This document shows positions 1 through 7,026 of a stretch of 21,709 nt of DNA, in pieces (the stretch's first letter is position 1; each line of letters opens with the position of its first letter). This DNA comes from Bacteroidota bacterium (GTDB lineage: Bacteria > Bacteroidota > Bacteroidia > Chitinophagales > Chitinophagaceae), in contig JAEYQO010000082.1 in NCBI GenBank assembly GCA_023409975.1, positions 1 to 21,709 on the forward strand, read 5' to 3'. The translations under genes and the position numbers were made by a program. The notes under the pieces were generated by a model. The model did not search any database and was not told where the DNA came from. It worked only from the letters and a program-made list of their open reading frames with translations.

Positions 1-1146
1 GACCAGGGGTTGTTGAATGAAGAACGGATCGCGGGTATCCGGGCAACCATACAAAAGGATATTGAGTCGGGATTGAGTCGTGGATTTGCGGCAGATGCTG
101 TCCGGCCGGGTACAGAAGAAGAGCTAAAAGATGTGTATGCTCCGGGGGGTGCACCAAAGGTTCAGCCCCAGTCGGAACAGCGTTCAGAAAAGAAATTTAT
201 ACAAGCCATCAGTGAAGGGCTCCGTCAGAGCATGGAACGCTATCCGGAACTGGTGCTGATGGGCCAGGACATTGCCGAATACGGCGGTGCGTTCAAGGTC
301 ACAGAAGGGTTTGTACAGCAGTTTGGCAAAGACAGGGTGCGGAACACACCGCTTTGCGAAAGCGCCATTGTGGGTACGGCGCTTGGGCTTTCCATCAAGG
401 GCTTCAAAAGCATGATGGAAATGCAGTTTGCGGATTTTGTGACGGTGGGTTTCAACCAGATCGTGAACAACCTCGCGAAGATCCATTACCGCTGGGGGCA
501 GCATGCAGATGTGGTGATCCGCATGCCTACAGGCGGCGGCGTGGGCGCCGGTCCGTTTCACTCGCAAAGCAATGAGGCCTGGTTTACGCATGTTCCGGGG
601 CTGAAAGTGGTTTACCCTGCTACGCCGGAGGATGCGAAGGGATTGCTGGCGGCTTCCATAGCCGATCCCAATCCGGTGATTTTCTTCGAGCATAAGGCGC
701 TCTATCGCAGTGTGTCCGGTATGGTGCCGGACGATTATTACACAACGGAGATTGGAAAGGCCAGAAAGGCGAAGGAAGGTGAGGACTTCAGCATCATCAC
801 TTATGGCAGCGGTGTTCACTGGGCGCTGGAATTTGCTGCGCAGCACCGGGAGCTTTCCATCGATATCCTCGATCTTCGGACGTTGCTGCCACTGGATTAT
901 GAGGCCATCCGGGAGACCGTGCAGCGGACGGGCAAGGTGCTGCTGCTGCATGAGGACACTTTGTTTGGAGGAATTGGCGGTGAGATTGCAGCCTGGATTG
1001 CCGAGCATTGCTTCCAGATGCTGGATGCTCCCCTGGTACGCTGTGGCAGTCTGGATACACCGGTACCGTTTGCGATTGAGCTCGAAAAGAACTTCCTGGC
1101 GAAGGCGCGGTTGAAAGAGGCTGTGGAGAAGTTGGTTGCGTACTAG
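1..1146 (+). CDS. 2-oxoacid dehydrogenase E1 component, fused alpha/beta type (3' part, 5' truncated by window edge)
   Basis: The frame is open to base 1 (it reads D-Q-G before the first possible start, TTG at 10), so the true start lies outside the window. The first ~45 residues look like the end of an E1 alpha subunit. After a Pro/Gln-rich linker the E1 beta part begins (SEKKFIQAISEGL onward). Beta hallmarks are visible: the TPLCESAIVG segment with the catalytic-type Glu, EMQFADF, a glycine-rich MPTGGGVGAGPFHSQS segment with the conserved His, and a C-terminal transketolase-type domain (DLRTLLPLD, HEDTLFGGIGGEI). In the family, E1 is the thiamine-diphosphate enzyme that decarboxylates a 2-oxoacid and acylates the lipoyl arm of E2. 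Fused alpha-beta E1 proteins are common in Bacteroidota, and branched-chain 2-oxoacids are the likely substrate (inference). No E2 or E3 gene follows in the window, and no terminator is visible after the stop. Confidence 0.9.
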   Translation, partial: DQGLLNEERIAGIRATIQKDIESGLSRGFAADAVRPGTEEELKDVYAPGGAPKVQPQSEQRSEKKFIQAISEGLRQSMERYPELVLMGQDIAEYGGAFKVTEGFVQQFGKDRVRNTPLCESAIVGTALGLSIKGFKSMMEMQFADFVTVGFNQIVNNLAKIHYRWGQHADVVIRMPTGGGVGAGPFHSQSNEAWFTHVPGLKVVYPATPEDAKGLLAASIADPNPVIFFEHKALYRSVSGMVPDDYYTTEIGKARKAKEGEDFSIITYGSGVHWALEFAAQHRELSIDILDLRTLLPLDYEAIRETVQRTGKVLLLHEDTLFGGIGGEIAAWIAEHCFQMLDAPLVRCGSLDTPVPFAIELEKNFLAKARLKEAVEKLVAY

Positions 1147-1264
1147 GGAATGGTTGTGGGTTGCGGGTAATACTGCTGCGATTAACCTTACGACGGCTAT
1201 CGCAATCTGGCGGGAATCTTCGGTTTAAAGAGCGTTTGTTATTTTCGTTCCCAAACTAGTCTTG

Positions 1265-2080
1265 ATGGTGGTATTCCGGTCGGCAGTTAGTCTGGGTCTT
1301 ATTGTAATCCTTTGCGGGTCCTGTAAGGAAGAGAAAACGAGTCGTGGTCCGATCGTGTTAGGAGATTCCAGCATGATCGTGACGGAGACGAATCCGGAAT
1401 ACCTGACTGATTATGTGGAGGATCTGCAGCTCCGGACCCGTGTGAACGACACGCTGATTGTTGATACCACCAGTTCCTACACCGCTCCTGCGGAAAGCAC
1501 GGCTAATCTGGAAACATCTCCAGTTGACGACGGCCTGCATATTCCATTCAAAGAAATTACGGTTTTCATTCCTGACATAAAGGTGCGGACTTTCAAAGAG
1601 CAGGATCCGGCGAAATCATACAGCATGAGCTACATGTTGACGGAAGGGAGGCTCAAGGGAAATCACCTCAGGATCAGCGGAGCTACGATCAAAAGTGTTA
1701 GTCAGCGTTACCAAACGTCCATAGTTGCCAGAAATTCCTATGGCACGCTGATACTGGAATCGCTGAATCATCTTACTGACTGGACCAATCTTTCCGGTGA
1801 TGGAACCACCTATAATATCACCGGACTGGATGCCACAAAGCTTAAGCACAACAATCCTACCCCTGCTACACTCAAAAGAGCCGTTAGCCGTGCTGCAAGA
1901 CTGGCGCGGATCAGACGCCAGCGCACGGCGCAATGGGAACGGGCTGTACGAAATGTGAGGTCTGTGAATCAGAAACCCTTCGATGTGGAGCTGAGAGCGG
2001 TCATGTGGCGGATACAGGGCACTGACGACCAGGGCAAGGCATTTGAAAAGCAGGTCCGGATGGATTTACCGATCCGATAG
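1265..2080 (+). CDS. Putative lipoprotein of unknown function with a basic patch
   Basis: I do not recognise this 271-residue protein. The ATG at 1265 (just after an in-frame TTG at 1262) gives a short hydrophobic signal peptide ending in LCGSC, with the acylated Cys at residue 20, so it is probably membrane anchored. The mature part is mixed alpha/beta in character, with no repeat or membrane segment. Residues about 204-232 are very rich in Arg (SRAARLARIRRQR and beyond) and could be a basic helix. The gene stands alone: 118 bases separate it from the upstream E1 gene, and it converges with the RidA gene across 91 bases. A TATTTTCG box at 1240-1247 resembles the Bacteroidota -7 element but lacks a clear -33 partner. 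Coding is supported by the lipobox, the length and the absence of a competing frame. Confidence 0.75.
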   Translation: MVVFRSAVSLGLIVILCGSCKEEKTSRGPIVLGDSSMIVTETNPEYLTDYVEDLQLRTRVNDTLIVDTTSSYTAPAESTANLETSPVDDGLHIPFKEITVFIPDIKVRTFKEQDPAKSYSMSYMLTEGRLKGNHLRISGATIKSVSQRYQTSIVARNSYGTLILESLNHLTDWTNLSGDGTTYNITGLDATKLKHNNPTPATLKRAVSRAARLARIRRQRTAQWERAVRNVRSVNQKPFDVELRAVMWRIQGTDDQGKAFEKQVRMDLPIR

Positions 2081-2171
2081 ACCGTGACCAGGGGAACATT
2101 GGCTTTTTGCTTTTTGGCCGTTGGCCGCTGCCTTAGATCCATTGAGCGTCTATAGAGGCCACCACCGACGA

Positions 2172-2594
2172 CTAATTATCATCAATTTCGGCTATGCACT
2201 TCAGTTCGATGGCGATGGCGGAGGGTAGGGAGTTGACGCTGACGGTAGTCCTGCAGGGTTGATTATCCTTAAAGTATTCTGCGTAGATACGGTTGTAGGT
2301 ATGGAAGTCGCGCTTCATATCTGTAAGAAAAACCGTTACGTCTACCAGCTTGTCCCAGGAACTTCCGCTGGCTTCCAGTACTGTCCGGACATTCCGGAAC
2401 ACGCTATGGCACTGTGCTTCGAAATCAAACCCTTTAAACTGTCCATGCTTGTCGAGTTCCAGTCCGGGTATCTGATCGTTCTCAGGATTGCGGGGACCGA
2501 TGCCGGAAAGAAACAGGAGGTTACCGACACGGCGGGCATGGGGGTACAGGCCCATTGGCTTCGGTGCTTTATCAGTGGATATCTTTTGTGACAT
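2172..2594 (-). CDS. RidA (YjgF/UK114) family protein, 2-aminomuconate-deaminase-like
   Basis: This 140-residue protein has full RidA-family length and pattern. The active-site Arg is at residue 115 (CRTTVSV) and the conserved Glu at 130 (AIAIELKCIA). The family hydrolyses enamine/imine intermediates or deaminates related compounds. The N-terminal stretch KAPKPMGLYPHARRVGNLLFLSG and the PRNPENDQIPGLELD segment remind me more of the RidA-like 2-aminomuconate deaminases of tryptophan/kynurenine and 2-nitrobenzoate breakdown than of housekeeping RidA; this is from memory, not alignment. The ATG at 2594 is followed by a polar MSQKIS start. A TATTTTAG box about 15 bases upstream is a one-mismatch -7 element. 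Its - strand neighbour, the carbonic anhydrase, lies 62 bases upstream and shows no functional link. No other kynurenine-pathway gene is adjacent. Confidence 0.88.
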   Translation of the reverse strand: MSQKISTDKAPKPMGLYPHARRVGNLLFLSGIGPRNPENDQIPGLELDKHGQFKGFDFEAQCHSVFRNVRTVLEASGSSWDKLVDVTVFLTDMKRDFHTYNRIYAEYFKDNQPCRTTVSVNSLPSAIAIELKCIAEIDDN

Positions 2595-2656
2595 GAGAGC
2601 AGTTTGCGGCTAAAATACACCATCTGAGTCTAGTGGACATAAACTCAGCTCCGTCG

Positions 2657-3307
2657 CTAAGGCTTTTTGATCTGGCCCGTCAGATCGTAGATCTCCTGGA
2701 TTTCGTGCAGGATGCGTTCAAAGCCGATATCCAGGTCCTTTAAGAGACCCGTCGCAATATCCACCACCCAGCCATGCACCACCGGAAATCCATTCGCCAC
2801 GTAGCTCTTTTGCACAGCGGCCGTTTTAATGACATTGGTGCATTGTTCCACGACATTGAGTTCAACCAGTCTGTTGTAACGTGCGTGTTCATCTGTAATG
2901 GCATTGAGTTCCTCCTTATGAAGCCGGTAGACATCGCGGATATTACGCAGCCAGGGGTTGAGCAGGCCGAGGTCCTGAGGCATCATGGCTGCTTTGACGC
3001 CACCGCAGTTGTAGTGACCGCAGACGATGATGTGTTTTACTTTCAGGTGCTCCACCGCGTAGTTGATCACCGCCATGATATTGAGATCTGTATTGGCAAC
3101 CACATTGGCGATATTGCGGTGTACGAACAGTTCACCGGACTGGAGCCCAACGATCTCATTGGCCGGGACGCGACTGTCGGAACACCCGATGTACAGGTAC
3201 TCCGGCGTTTGCTGCGCAGCCAGCCGGGTAAAGAAATCCGGATCATTGGCCGTTTTGTTCCGCACCCATTCGCGGTTATTTTCAAATAGCTGCTCGTAGG
3301 AAGGCAT
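2657..3307 (-). CDS. can: Beta-class carbonic anhydrase
   Basis: The 216-residue protein is a typical bacterial beta-carbonic anhydrase, catalysing reversible hydration of CO2 to bicarbonate in the cytoplasm. Zinc ligands and the Asp/Arg dyad are at C42, D44 and R46 (CSDSR) and H98 and C101 (CGHYNCGG), the same numbering as I recall for E. coli Can, so length and start agree with the family. Other family segments are visible: GELFVHRNIANVV (58-70) and VVHGWVVDIATG near the C-terminus. The start is ATG at 3307. An imperfect -7 box (TAATATTG, - strand, 3329-3322) sits 14 bases upstream. The gene is followed on - by the RidA gene after 62 bases, and upstream lies the long repeat-bearing gap. Confidence 0.96.
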   Translation of the reverse strand: MPSYEQLFENNREWVRNKTANDPDFFTRLAAQQTPEYLYIGCSDSRVPANEIVGLQSGELFVHRNIANVVANTDLNIMAVINYAVEHLKVKHIIVCGHYNCGGVKAAMMPQDLGLLNPWLRNIRDVYRLHKEELNAITDEHARYNRLVELNVVEQCTNVIKTAAVQKSYVANGFPVVHGWVVDIATGLLKDLDIGFERILHEIQEIYDLTGQIKKP

Positions 3308-3343
3308 AAAATGAGTTTTTACAATATTAAACTAAAAATAGTC

Positions 3344-3412
3344 GTTAGTGGTTAGTGGTTAGTTGCTTTGGCTGACCGCTGATCGGCCGTTGGCTTTTGG
3401 CCGTTGGCTGGT
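3344..3412. repeat. Short tandem repeats (GTTAGTG x3; GGCCGTTGGCTTTT x2)
   Basis: GTTAGTG occurs at 3344-3350 and 3351-3357, with a partial third copy at 3358-3363. A second array has GGCCGTTGGC at 3385-3394 and 3399-3408, that is, a 14-base unit GGCCGTTGGCTTTT and a second copy diverging at its end. The same GGCCGTTGGC word preceded by T-rich sequence occurs in another intergenic gap at 2116-2125, and a shortened GGCCGTTG at 3572-3579 next to the 22-bp palindrome. No copy was noticed inside a gene, so these look like dispersed intergenic words rather than coding repeats. Confidence 0.75.
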
Positions 3413-3578
3413 GTAACTAAACCGAATGCTTCCACGAAACCTGCTTTGGTTTTTTGCTTCTCGAATTTGACAAACCATTGGATTGTCGGTAAACACACTG
3501 ACGACTGAACTCTGATACAGGGCGAAGACCAAGCCCAAGGCGTCCCACAACTTACAACCCAATTGGGTGTTGGCCGTT

Positions 3579-3600
3579 GAGACGTTGCATGCAACGTCTC
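3579..3600. repeat. Perfect 22-bp palindrome, REP-like
   Basis: The half-site GAGACGTTGCA is followed immediately by its exact reverse complement TGCAACGTCTC, with no spacer. The flanks do not extend the symmetry. In RNA or single-stranded DNA it could form an 11-bp stem, although a zero-base loop would force the central pairs open. Very similar GAGACG...CGTCTC words are, to my recollection, dispersed intergenic repeats in several bacterial genomes, so a REP/MITE-like element is the likeliest reading. No T tract follows on either strand, so it is not a standard intrinsic terminator. Confidence 0.7.
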
Positions 3601-3815
3601 TACAACCCACTTCGGTCCTGGCTCCTTCGGTGCAGAGATACTATTTCCTTATACCTCAGTCAATACCCCACCGGGGCTTCTCCGCCGCTCCACCGCGTGT
3701 TTACCGTTCACACGGATATTTTTATTATCTGTTTTGGGGATTGTGACGCCTTTATTCAAACCCGCTTCAGGCATTCCCTTTAAACAGATTATTTTTACGG
3801 CCTCAAACCGGAAAC

Positions 3816-4838
3816 ATGAAACTCGTTACGTATTTGAATAATGGCAGAGAGCAACTGGCTTTCTGCATTGATGGCAATCTGTATGATACCAACCTTGCGA
3901 ACCCTGAACTGCCTGCTACCATGGCTGGTATGCTTGAGGATTGGGAGCGCTGGTCGGAGGTGGCCCGAAAAGCCGAGGATGATATCCGGTCCGGAAAGAA
4001 TTCTATTGTGCCCTACGGAACAATGGACACCTCAACAATTCTTGCTCCTGTGCCAAGACCAACTTCCTGTCGCGACGGATATGCTTTCCGTCAGCACGTG
4101 GCCGCTGCCCGTCGCAACCGCCGGGTCGAAATGATCCCGGAGTTTGATCAATATCCCATCTTCTATTTCACGAATCATAATGCCATCCAGGGTCCGGGAG
4201 AGATTCGCTGTATGCCGGATCATTTTCAGAAGCTGGATTTTGAACTCGAGGCCGCGATCGTGATCGGGAAAAAAGGACGGAACATCACTGCTGCAGAAGC
4301 AGACCAGTATATCGCGGGGTATATGATCATGAATGATCTGAGCGCCAGGACCCTCCAGATGGAAGAGATGCTGCTTAACCTCGGTCCCGCAAAAGGAAAG
4401 GACTTCAGCACGGTGATCGGTCCGATGCTGGTGACGCCTGACGAGCTGGAACCTTATAAAACGTCACCGAAGCCTGGCCATACCGGTAATAATTATAACC
4501 TGGCTATGAAATGCAGGGTTAACGGAAAGGAGGTGAGCTCGGGCAATATGGGTGATATGGACTGGACCTTCGCCGAGATCATAGAACGTTGTGCCTACGG
4601 GGTGGATATCCTTCCAGGCGATGTGATCGGAAGTGGAACGGTGGGTACCGGATGTTTCCTGGAACTGAACGGAACCGGTCTGCTGAACAATCCCGATTAC
4701 CAGGTGCAATGGCTTCAGCCAGGTGATGTGGTAGAGATGGAGATCGAAGGACTTGGTCTGCTCAGCAATAAAATTGTGGCAGAGGAAACGGAGTTCAGCT
4801 TGTTGAAGCTGAAAAAGCAGGCGACTGTTCAACAATAA
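3816..4838 (+). CDS. Fumarylacetoacetate hydrolase (FAH) family protein
   Basis: The 340-residue protein carries the FAH C-terminal fold from about residue 85 on. Visible metal ligands are E143 and E145 in DFELEAAIVIG and D174 in MNDLSAR. K195 in AKGKDFSTVIGP matches the catalytic Lys region, H94 in FRQHV is a candidate general base, and GSGTVGTGC closes the pocket near 272-280. Family members hydrolyse or decarboxylate acylpyruvate-type compounds at the end of aromatic breakdown (fumarylacetoacetate, or oxalocrotonate-type acids), so the exact substrate cannot be read here. It is longer than the ~220-residue acylpyruvases and of the size of the ~330-residue bacterial FAH-like group. The ATG at 3816 gives the expected MKLVTYLNNG start. 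The stop overlaps by one base an ATG (4838) in the frame of the next gene, but a terminator-like hairpin follows at once. Confidence 0.9.
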   Translation: MKLVTYLNNGREQLAFCIDGNLYDTNLANPELPATMAGMLEDWERWSEVARKAEDDIRSGKNSIVPYGTMDTSTILAPVPRPTSCRDGYAFRQHVAAARRNRRVEMIPEFDQYPIFYFTNHNAIQGPGEIRCMPDHFQKLDFELEAAIVIGKKGRNITAAEADQYIAGYMIMNDLSARTLQMEEMLLNLGPAKGKDFSTVIGPMLVTPDELEPYKTSPKPGHTGNNYNLAMKCRVNGKEVSSGNMGDMDWTFAEIIERCAYGVDILPGDVIGSGTVGTGCFLELNGTGLLNNPDYQVQWLQPGDVVEMEIEGLGLLSNKIVAEETEFSLLKLKKQATVQQ

Positions 4839-4847
4839 TGAATTTGA

Positions 4848-4875
4848 AGGAGCAGGATTTTCCTGCTCTTCTTTT
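4848..4875 (+). terminator. Terminator-like hairpin between the FAH-family and dehydrogenase genes
   Basis: The arms AGGAGCAGGA (4848-4857) and TCCTGCTCTT (4861-4870) pair over 10 positions (one G-T) around a TTT loop and are followed by CTTTT. This is a compact intrinsic-terminator shape 9 bases after the FAH-family stop codon. It would lie inside the next gene if the ATG at 4838 were used, which argues for the ATG at 4895. No good promoter is visible in the 19 bases between hairpin and 4895, so partial read-through or attenuation is likely. Confidence 0.6.
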
Positions 4876-4894
4876 AAAAACGCAATCATCCCCG

Positions 4895-6043
4895 ATGAAA
4901 ACAGGTGTGATAGGTGCTGGTGCTATGGGCACTGGAATTGCTCAGGTGGCCGCCATGGCCGGACATGAGGTGGTTTTATATGACACCAGCGCAGAGGCGC
5001 TGGAAAGAGCGCGGCTGCAATTACAGCAGGTGCTCCAACGTCTGGAGGAAAAAGGCAAGATCAATAACGCTGGGGAGATTCTGAACAGGGTGGTCTTTGC
5101 CACCGAGCTGCAGGCTTTCTCAGGGACCGGTTTGATCATAGAGGCTATTGTCGAACGACTGGCGGTAAAGCAAGAGGTATTCAGGGCGGTAGAGGCTTTA
5201 GTGGCTGAGGACTGCGTAATTGCTACCAATACATCTTCCCTTAGTGTCACCTCCATTGCGGCTGCCTGTCAGAAGCCGGAGCGTGTACTAGGCTTGCATT
5301 TCTTCAACCCTGCGCCATTGATGGCCCTTGTAGAGATCGTACCGGCTGTTCAGACCCGGGAGGGACTGGCAAGTGAGATGAAAATTTTGATGGAACGATG
5401 GGGAAAAGTGCCCGTGATAGCAAAAGATACACCCGGATTTATTGTGAACCGGGTAGCACGTCCCTTTTACGGGGAGGCCCTCCGGATTTTCGAAGAGGGA
5501 GTCGCCGATATGGCTACTATTGACTGGGCGATGACCGAGCTGGGCAAGTTCAGGATGGGTCCGTTTACGCTGATGGACTATATCGGTCATGATGTGAACT
5601 ACGTGGTGACGGAAACTGTTTTCCAATCATTCTTCTACGATCCCCGATACAAGCCTTCCTTCACTCAGAAGCGCCTGCTTGAAGCTGGCTGGCTGGGCAG
5701 GAAGTCGGGAAGGGGCTTTTATAATTACTTTGAAGTGGCTTCTATTCCAGAACCTGATCGTGATCCTGTGGTAGGGAAACAGATAGTAGACCGGATTCTG
5801 GCGCTGCTGATCAATGAGGCCGCAGATGCCTTACACCTTGGGGTAGCCACTGCTCAGGACCTAGATCTGGCGATGACCAAAGGAGTGAACTACCCGAAAG
5901 GGTTGTTGGCCTGGTGTGACGAGATGGGTGCGGCGCAGGTGCTGAAAACGCTGGATGACCTTTATGCAGAATACCATGAGGACCGGTACAGAGCGAGCGT
6001 CTTATTGAGGAGGAAAGCGAGGGACAAGGAGTTGTTTTTCTAA
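4895..6043 (+). CDS. 3-hydroxyacyl-CoA dehydrogenase, PaaH/PaaC-like
   Basis: Starting at ATG 4895, this is a 382-residue NAD-dependent dehydrogenase. The Rossmann motif GAGAMG is at residues 7-12 with acidic D30 after it, NTSS is at 112-115, the catalytic His is H135 in HFFNPAP, and the partner Glu is E147, twelve residues on as in the family. The 3HCDH C-terminal domain follows (DTPGFIVNR at 178-186), and then a second shorter copy of that domain (about 293-375, with KGVNYPKGLLAW and EDRYRASVLLRR). That arrangement resembles the phenylacetate-pathway enzymes PaaH/PaaC, which oxidise 3-hydroxyadipyl-CoA; ordinary beta-oxidation or 3-hydroxybutyryl-CoA substrates remain possible. The frame is open 19 codons further up to ATG 4838, but that extension would encode the hairpin and is not part of a Rossmann fold. 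Confidence 0.9.
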   Translation: MKTGVIGAGAMGTGIAQVAAMAGHEVVLYDTSAEALERARLQLQQVLQRLEEKGKINNAGEILNRVVFATELQAFSGTGLIIEAIVERLAVKQEVFRAVEALVAEDCVIATNTSSLSVTSIAAACQKPERVLGLHFFNPAPLMALVEIVPAVQTREGLASEMKILMERWGKVPVIAKDTPGFIVNRVARPFYGEALRIFEEGVADMATIDWAMTELGKFRMGPFTLMDYIGHDVNYVVTETVFQSFFYDPRYKPSFTQKRLLEAGWLGRKSGRGFYNYFEVASIPEPDRDPVVGKQIVDRILALLINEAADALHLGVATAQDLDLAMTKGVNYPKGLLAWCDEMGAAQVLKTLDDLYAEYHEDRYRASVLLRRKARDKELFF

Positions 6044-6080
6044 CCCTGCTTAGATTGTCTTTCAAAATAATTTCCGCATA

Positions 6081-6112
6081 AAAAAACTGAGATGTTTCCA
6101 TCTCAGTTTTTT
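6081..6112. terminator. Bidirectional intrinsic terminator
   Basis: A 14-bp perfect stem, AAAAAACTGAGATG (6081-6094) with CATCTCAGTTTTTT (6099-6112), surrounds a TTTC loop. The A and T runs form the base of the stem on each strand, so both transcripts end in a U run. It lies between the convergent dehydrogenase gene (+) and the lipoprotein gene at 6128 (-), and probably stops both. Confidence 0.88.
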
Positions 6113-6127
6113 GTTAATCAACAAGTG

Positions 6128-6601
6128 TTATTTCTGGAACGTTACATTACCCGAGATCTGGAGGCTATCGGTACCACCGGAAACATTTTTTGCATAGGAT
6201 TCCGGAAATGAAACGGTAACATTGTTTCCATTGACCGTTACAGTTGCGTTTTTATTATCACTGCCCGTTGCAGAATATACTATTCCGCCACTATTTCCCA
6301 AAAGGTGTATCTGACCTGGATCTGGTAGTGCAGATTGTCTATTAACTATCGCATAGCTGCCACTTGTTGTTGGTGTAGAGGCAAATGAGATCATAAGTGT
6401 TCCTGTTCCGTTATCCGGAGAGGCTGCGTGTACAAAAAAGCCGGCGAGAGAGTCATAAACCTGAACCAATTGAGCGTTATAAGACTTAGTTCCGATCTTA
6501 AAAGTTCCGGAATTGGTTTGGTTGTTGTTACTGTTGTCATCTTTCTTACAAGCAGTGAACAGGAGCGCCATTGCGGCCGTTGAGAGGAGGATTTTCTTCA
6601 T
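6128..6601 (-). CDS. Small lipoprotein of unknown function
   Basis: The ATG at 6601 gives a 157-residue protein starting MKKILLSTAAMALLFTACKKDD, a textbook lipoprotein signal with the acylated Cys at residue 18 and a charged KKDD after it. The frame opens 12 codons earlier, but that extension (MFISCPLHKTTY) only spoils the signal peptide. The mature protein has an Asn/Ser/Thr-rich linker (about 22-33) followed by a beta-rich domain with many Gly, Ser and Thr residues, in the style of Bacteroidota surface or periplasmic beta-sandwich proteins. I do not recognise the family. It ends at the bidirectional terminator at 6081-6112 and is 85 bases downstream of another small lipoprotein gene on the same strand, so a loose operon is possible. 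Confidence 0.8.
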   Translation of the reverse strand: MKKILLSTAAMALLFTACKKDDNSNNNQTNSGTFKIGTKSYNAQLVQVYDSLAGFFVHAASPDNGTGTLMISFASTPTTSGSYAIVNRQSALPDPGQIHLLGNSGGIVYSATGSDNKNATVTVNGNNVTVSFPESYAKNVSGGTDSLQISGNVTFQK

Positions 6602-6686
6602 ATAGGTTGTTTTATGAAGGGGACAAGATATAAACAAGCTTTGATACTTAATAGCTTGTAAACATTTTCTCAGCGAAAAATCAACC

Positions 6687-6962
6687 TTAATTCAACGTGA
6701 TCTCGTCGCGACAGGCTTTCAGATCAGGGTCCACCATCACACTATCTACCTTTTGCAGCGCTTCTTTCACTGTCGGATACTTTTCGATCATCTTCTCCAT
6801 CACACAGTTACAATAGACCTGTGCCTGATTCGCCGTCTCCGACCAGCGGGTAGCGTCTTCCAGGCATGCCTGTTCGAACATTTCTTTCATTTCGGAATCC
6901 CAGCCTGCGGCACAGGAACTCAACCCGATTGTCATTAGCAACGCGATCGACCATCTTTTCAT
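6687..6962 (-). CDS. Small cysteine-patterned lipoprotein of unknown function
   Basis: ATG at 6962 gives 91 residues beginning MKRWSIALLMTIGLSSC, a lipoprotein signal with the acylated Cys at 17. The open frame begins three codons earlier at a TTG, which is less likely. The mature part is mostly helical in composition and has four cysteines: C33, C51, C53 and C84 (spacing x17, x1, x30), the central pair in VYCNCVMEKM. This regular pattern suggests two disulfides or a metal site in the periplasm. I recall similar short proteins in Bacteroidota, but know of no function. It is divergent from mfd, whose start is 79 bases away. Confidence 0.75.
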   Translation of the reverse strand: MKRWSIALLMTIGLSSCAAGWDSEMKEMFEQACLEDATRWSETANQAQVYCNCVMEKMIEKYPTVKEALQKVDSVMVDPDLKACRDEITLN

Positions 6963-7026
6963 CTGAACCAATTTGTATATAAATATACTCAGCCTGATTA
7001 AAATGGTTCATGTTGTCTCAGAAGCC

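Larger units (their letters stand above)
3308..3815. other. 508-base gene-free region with short repeats
   Basis: No convincing gene lies here. From left to right it holds: the probable promoter region of the carbonic anhydrase; three tandem copies of a 7-mer (3344-3363); a 14-base unit repeated twice (3385-3412); about 150 bases of unexplained sequence (3410-3560); a 12-bp palindrome ACCCAATTGGGT (3557-3568); a perfect 22-bp palindrome (3579-3600); and about 200 bases leading to the FAH-family gene. Open frames of 80 and 83 codons exist on - (3352-3594, 3359-3610), but they run through the repeats and the palindrome, and their products have low-complexity tails derived from the repeats. I therefore do not call them genes. 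Confidence 0.7.

Noticed and set aside
184..1008. 274-codon open frame on - inside the E1 gene
   Set aside because: Fully antisense to a strongly conserved E1 beta domain; its product has no recognisable fold, and it is a GC-driven shadow frame.
2259..3289. Open frames on + of 110 and 171 codons opposite RidA and carbonic anhydrase
   Set aside because: Both genes on - have complete catalytic residues; the + frames are their shadows.
3342..3412. CRISPR array
   Set aside because: The repeats are 7 and 14 bases long and directly adjacent, without unique spacers, and no cas gene is present.
3352..3610. 80- and 83-codon frames on - in the long gap
   Set aside because: They run through the tandem repeats and the 22-bp palindrome, overlap each other in two frames, and their ends are repeat-derived low-complexity sequence.
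3577..3783. 68-codon frame on + before the FAH-family gene
   Set aside because: Starts inside the palindrome; the product has no signal, motif or sensible composition.
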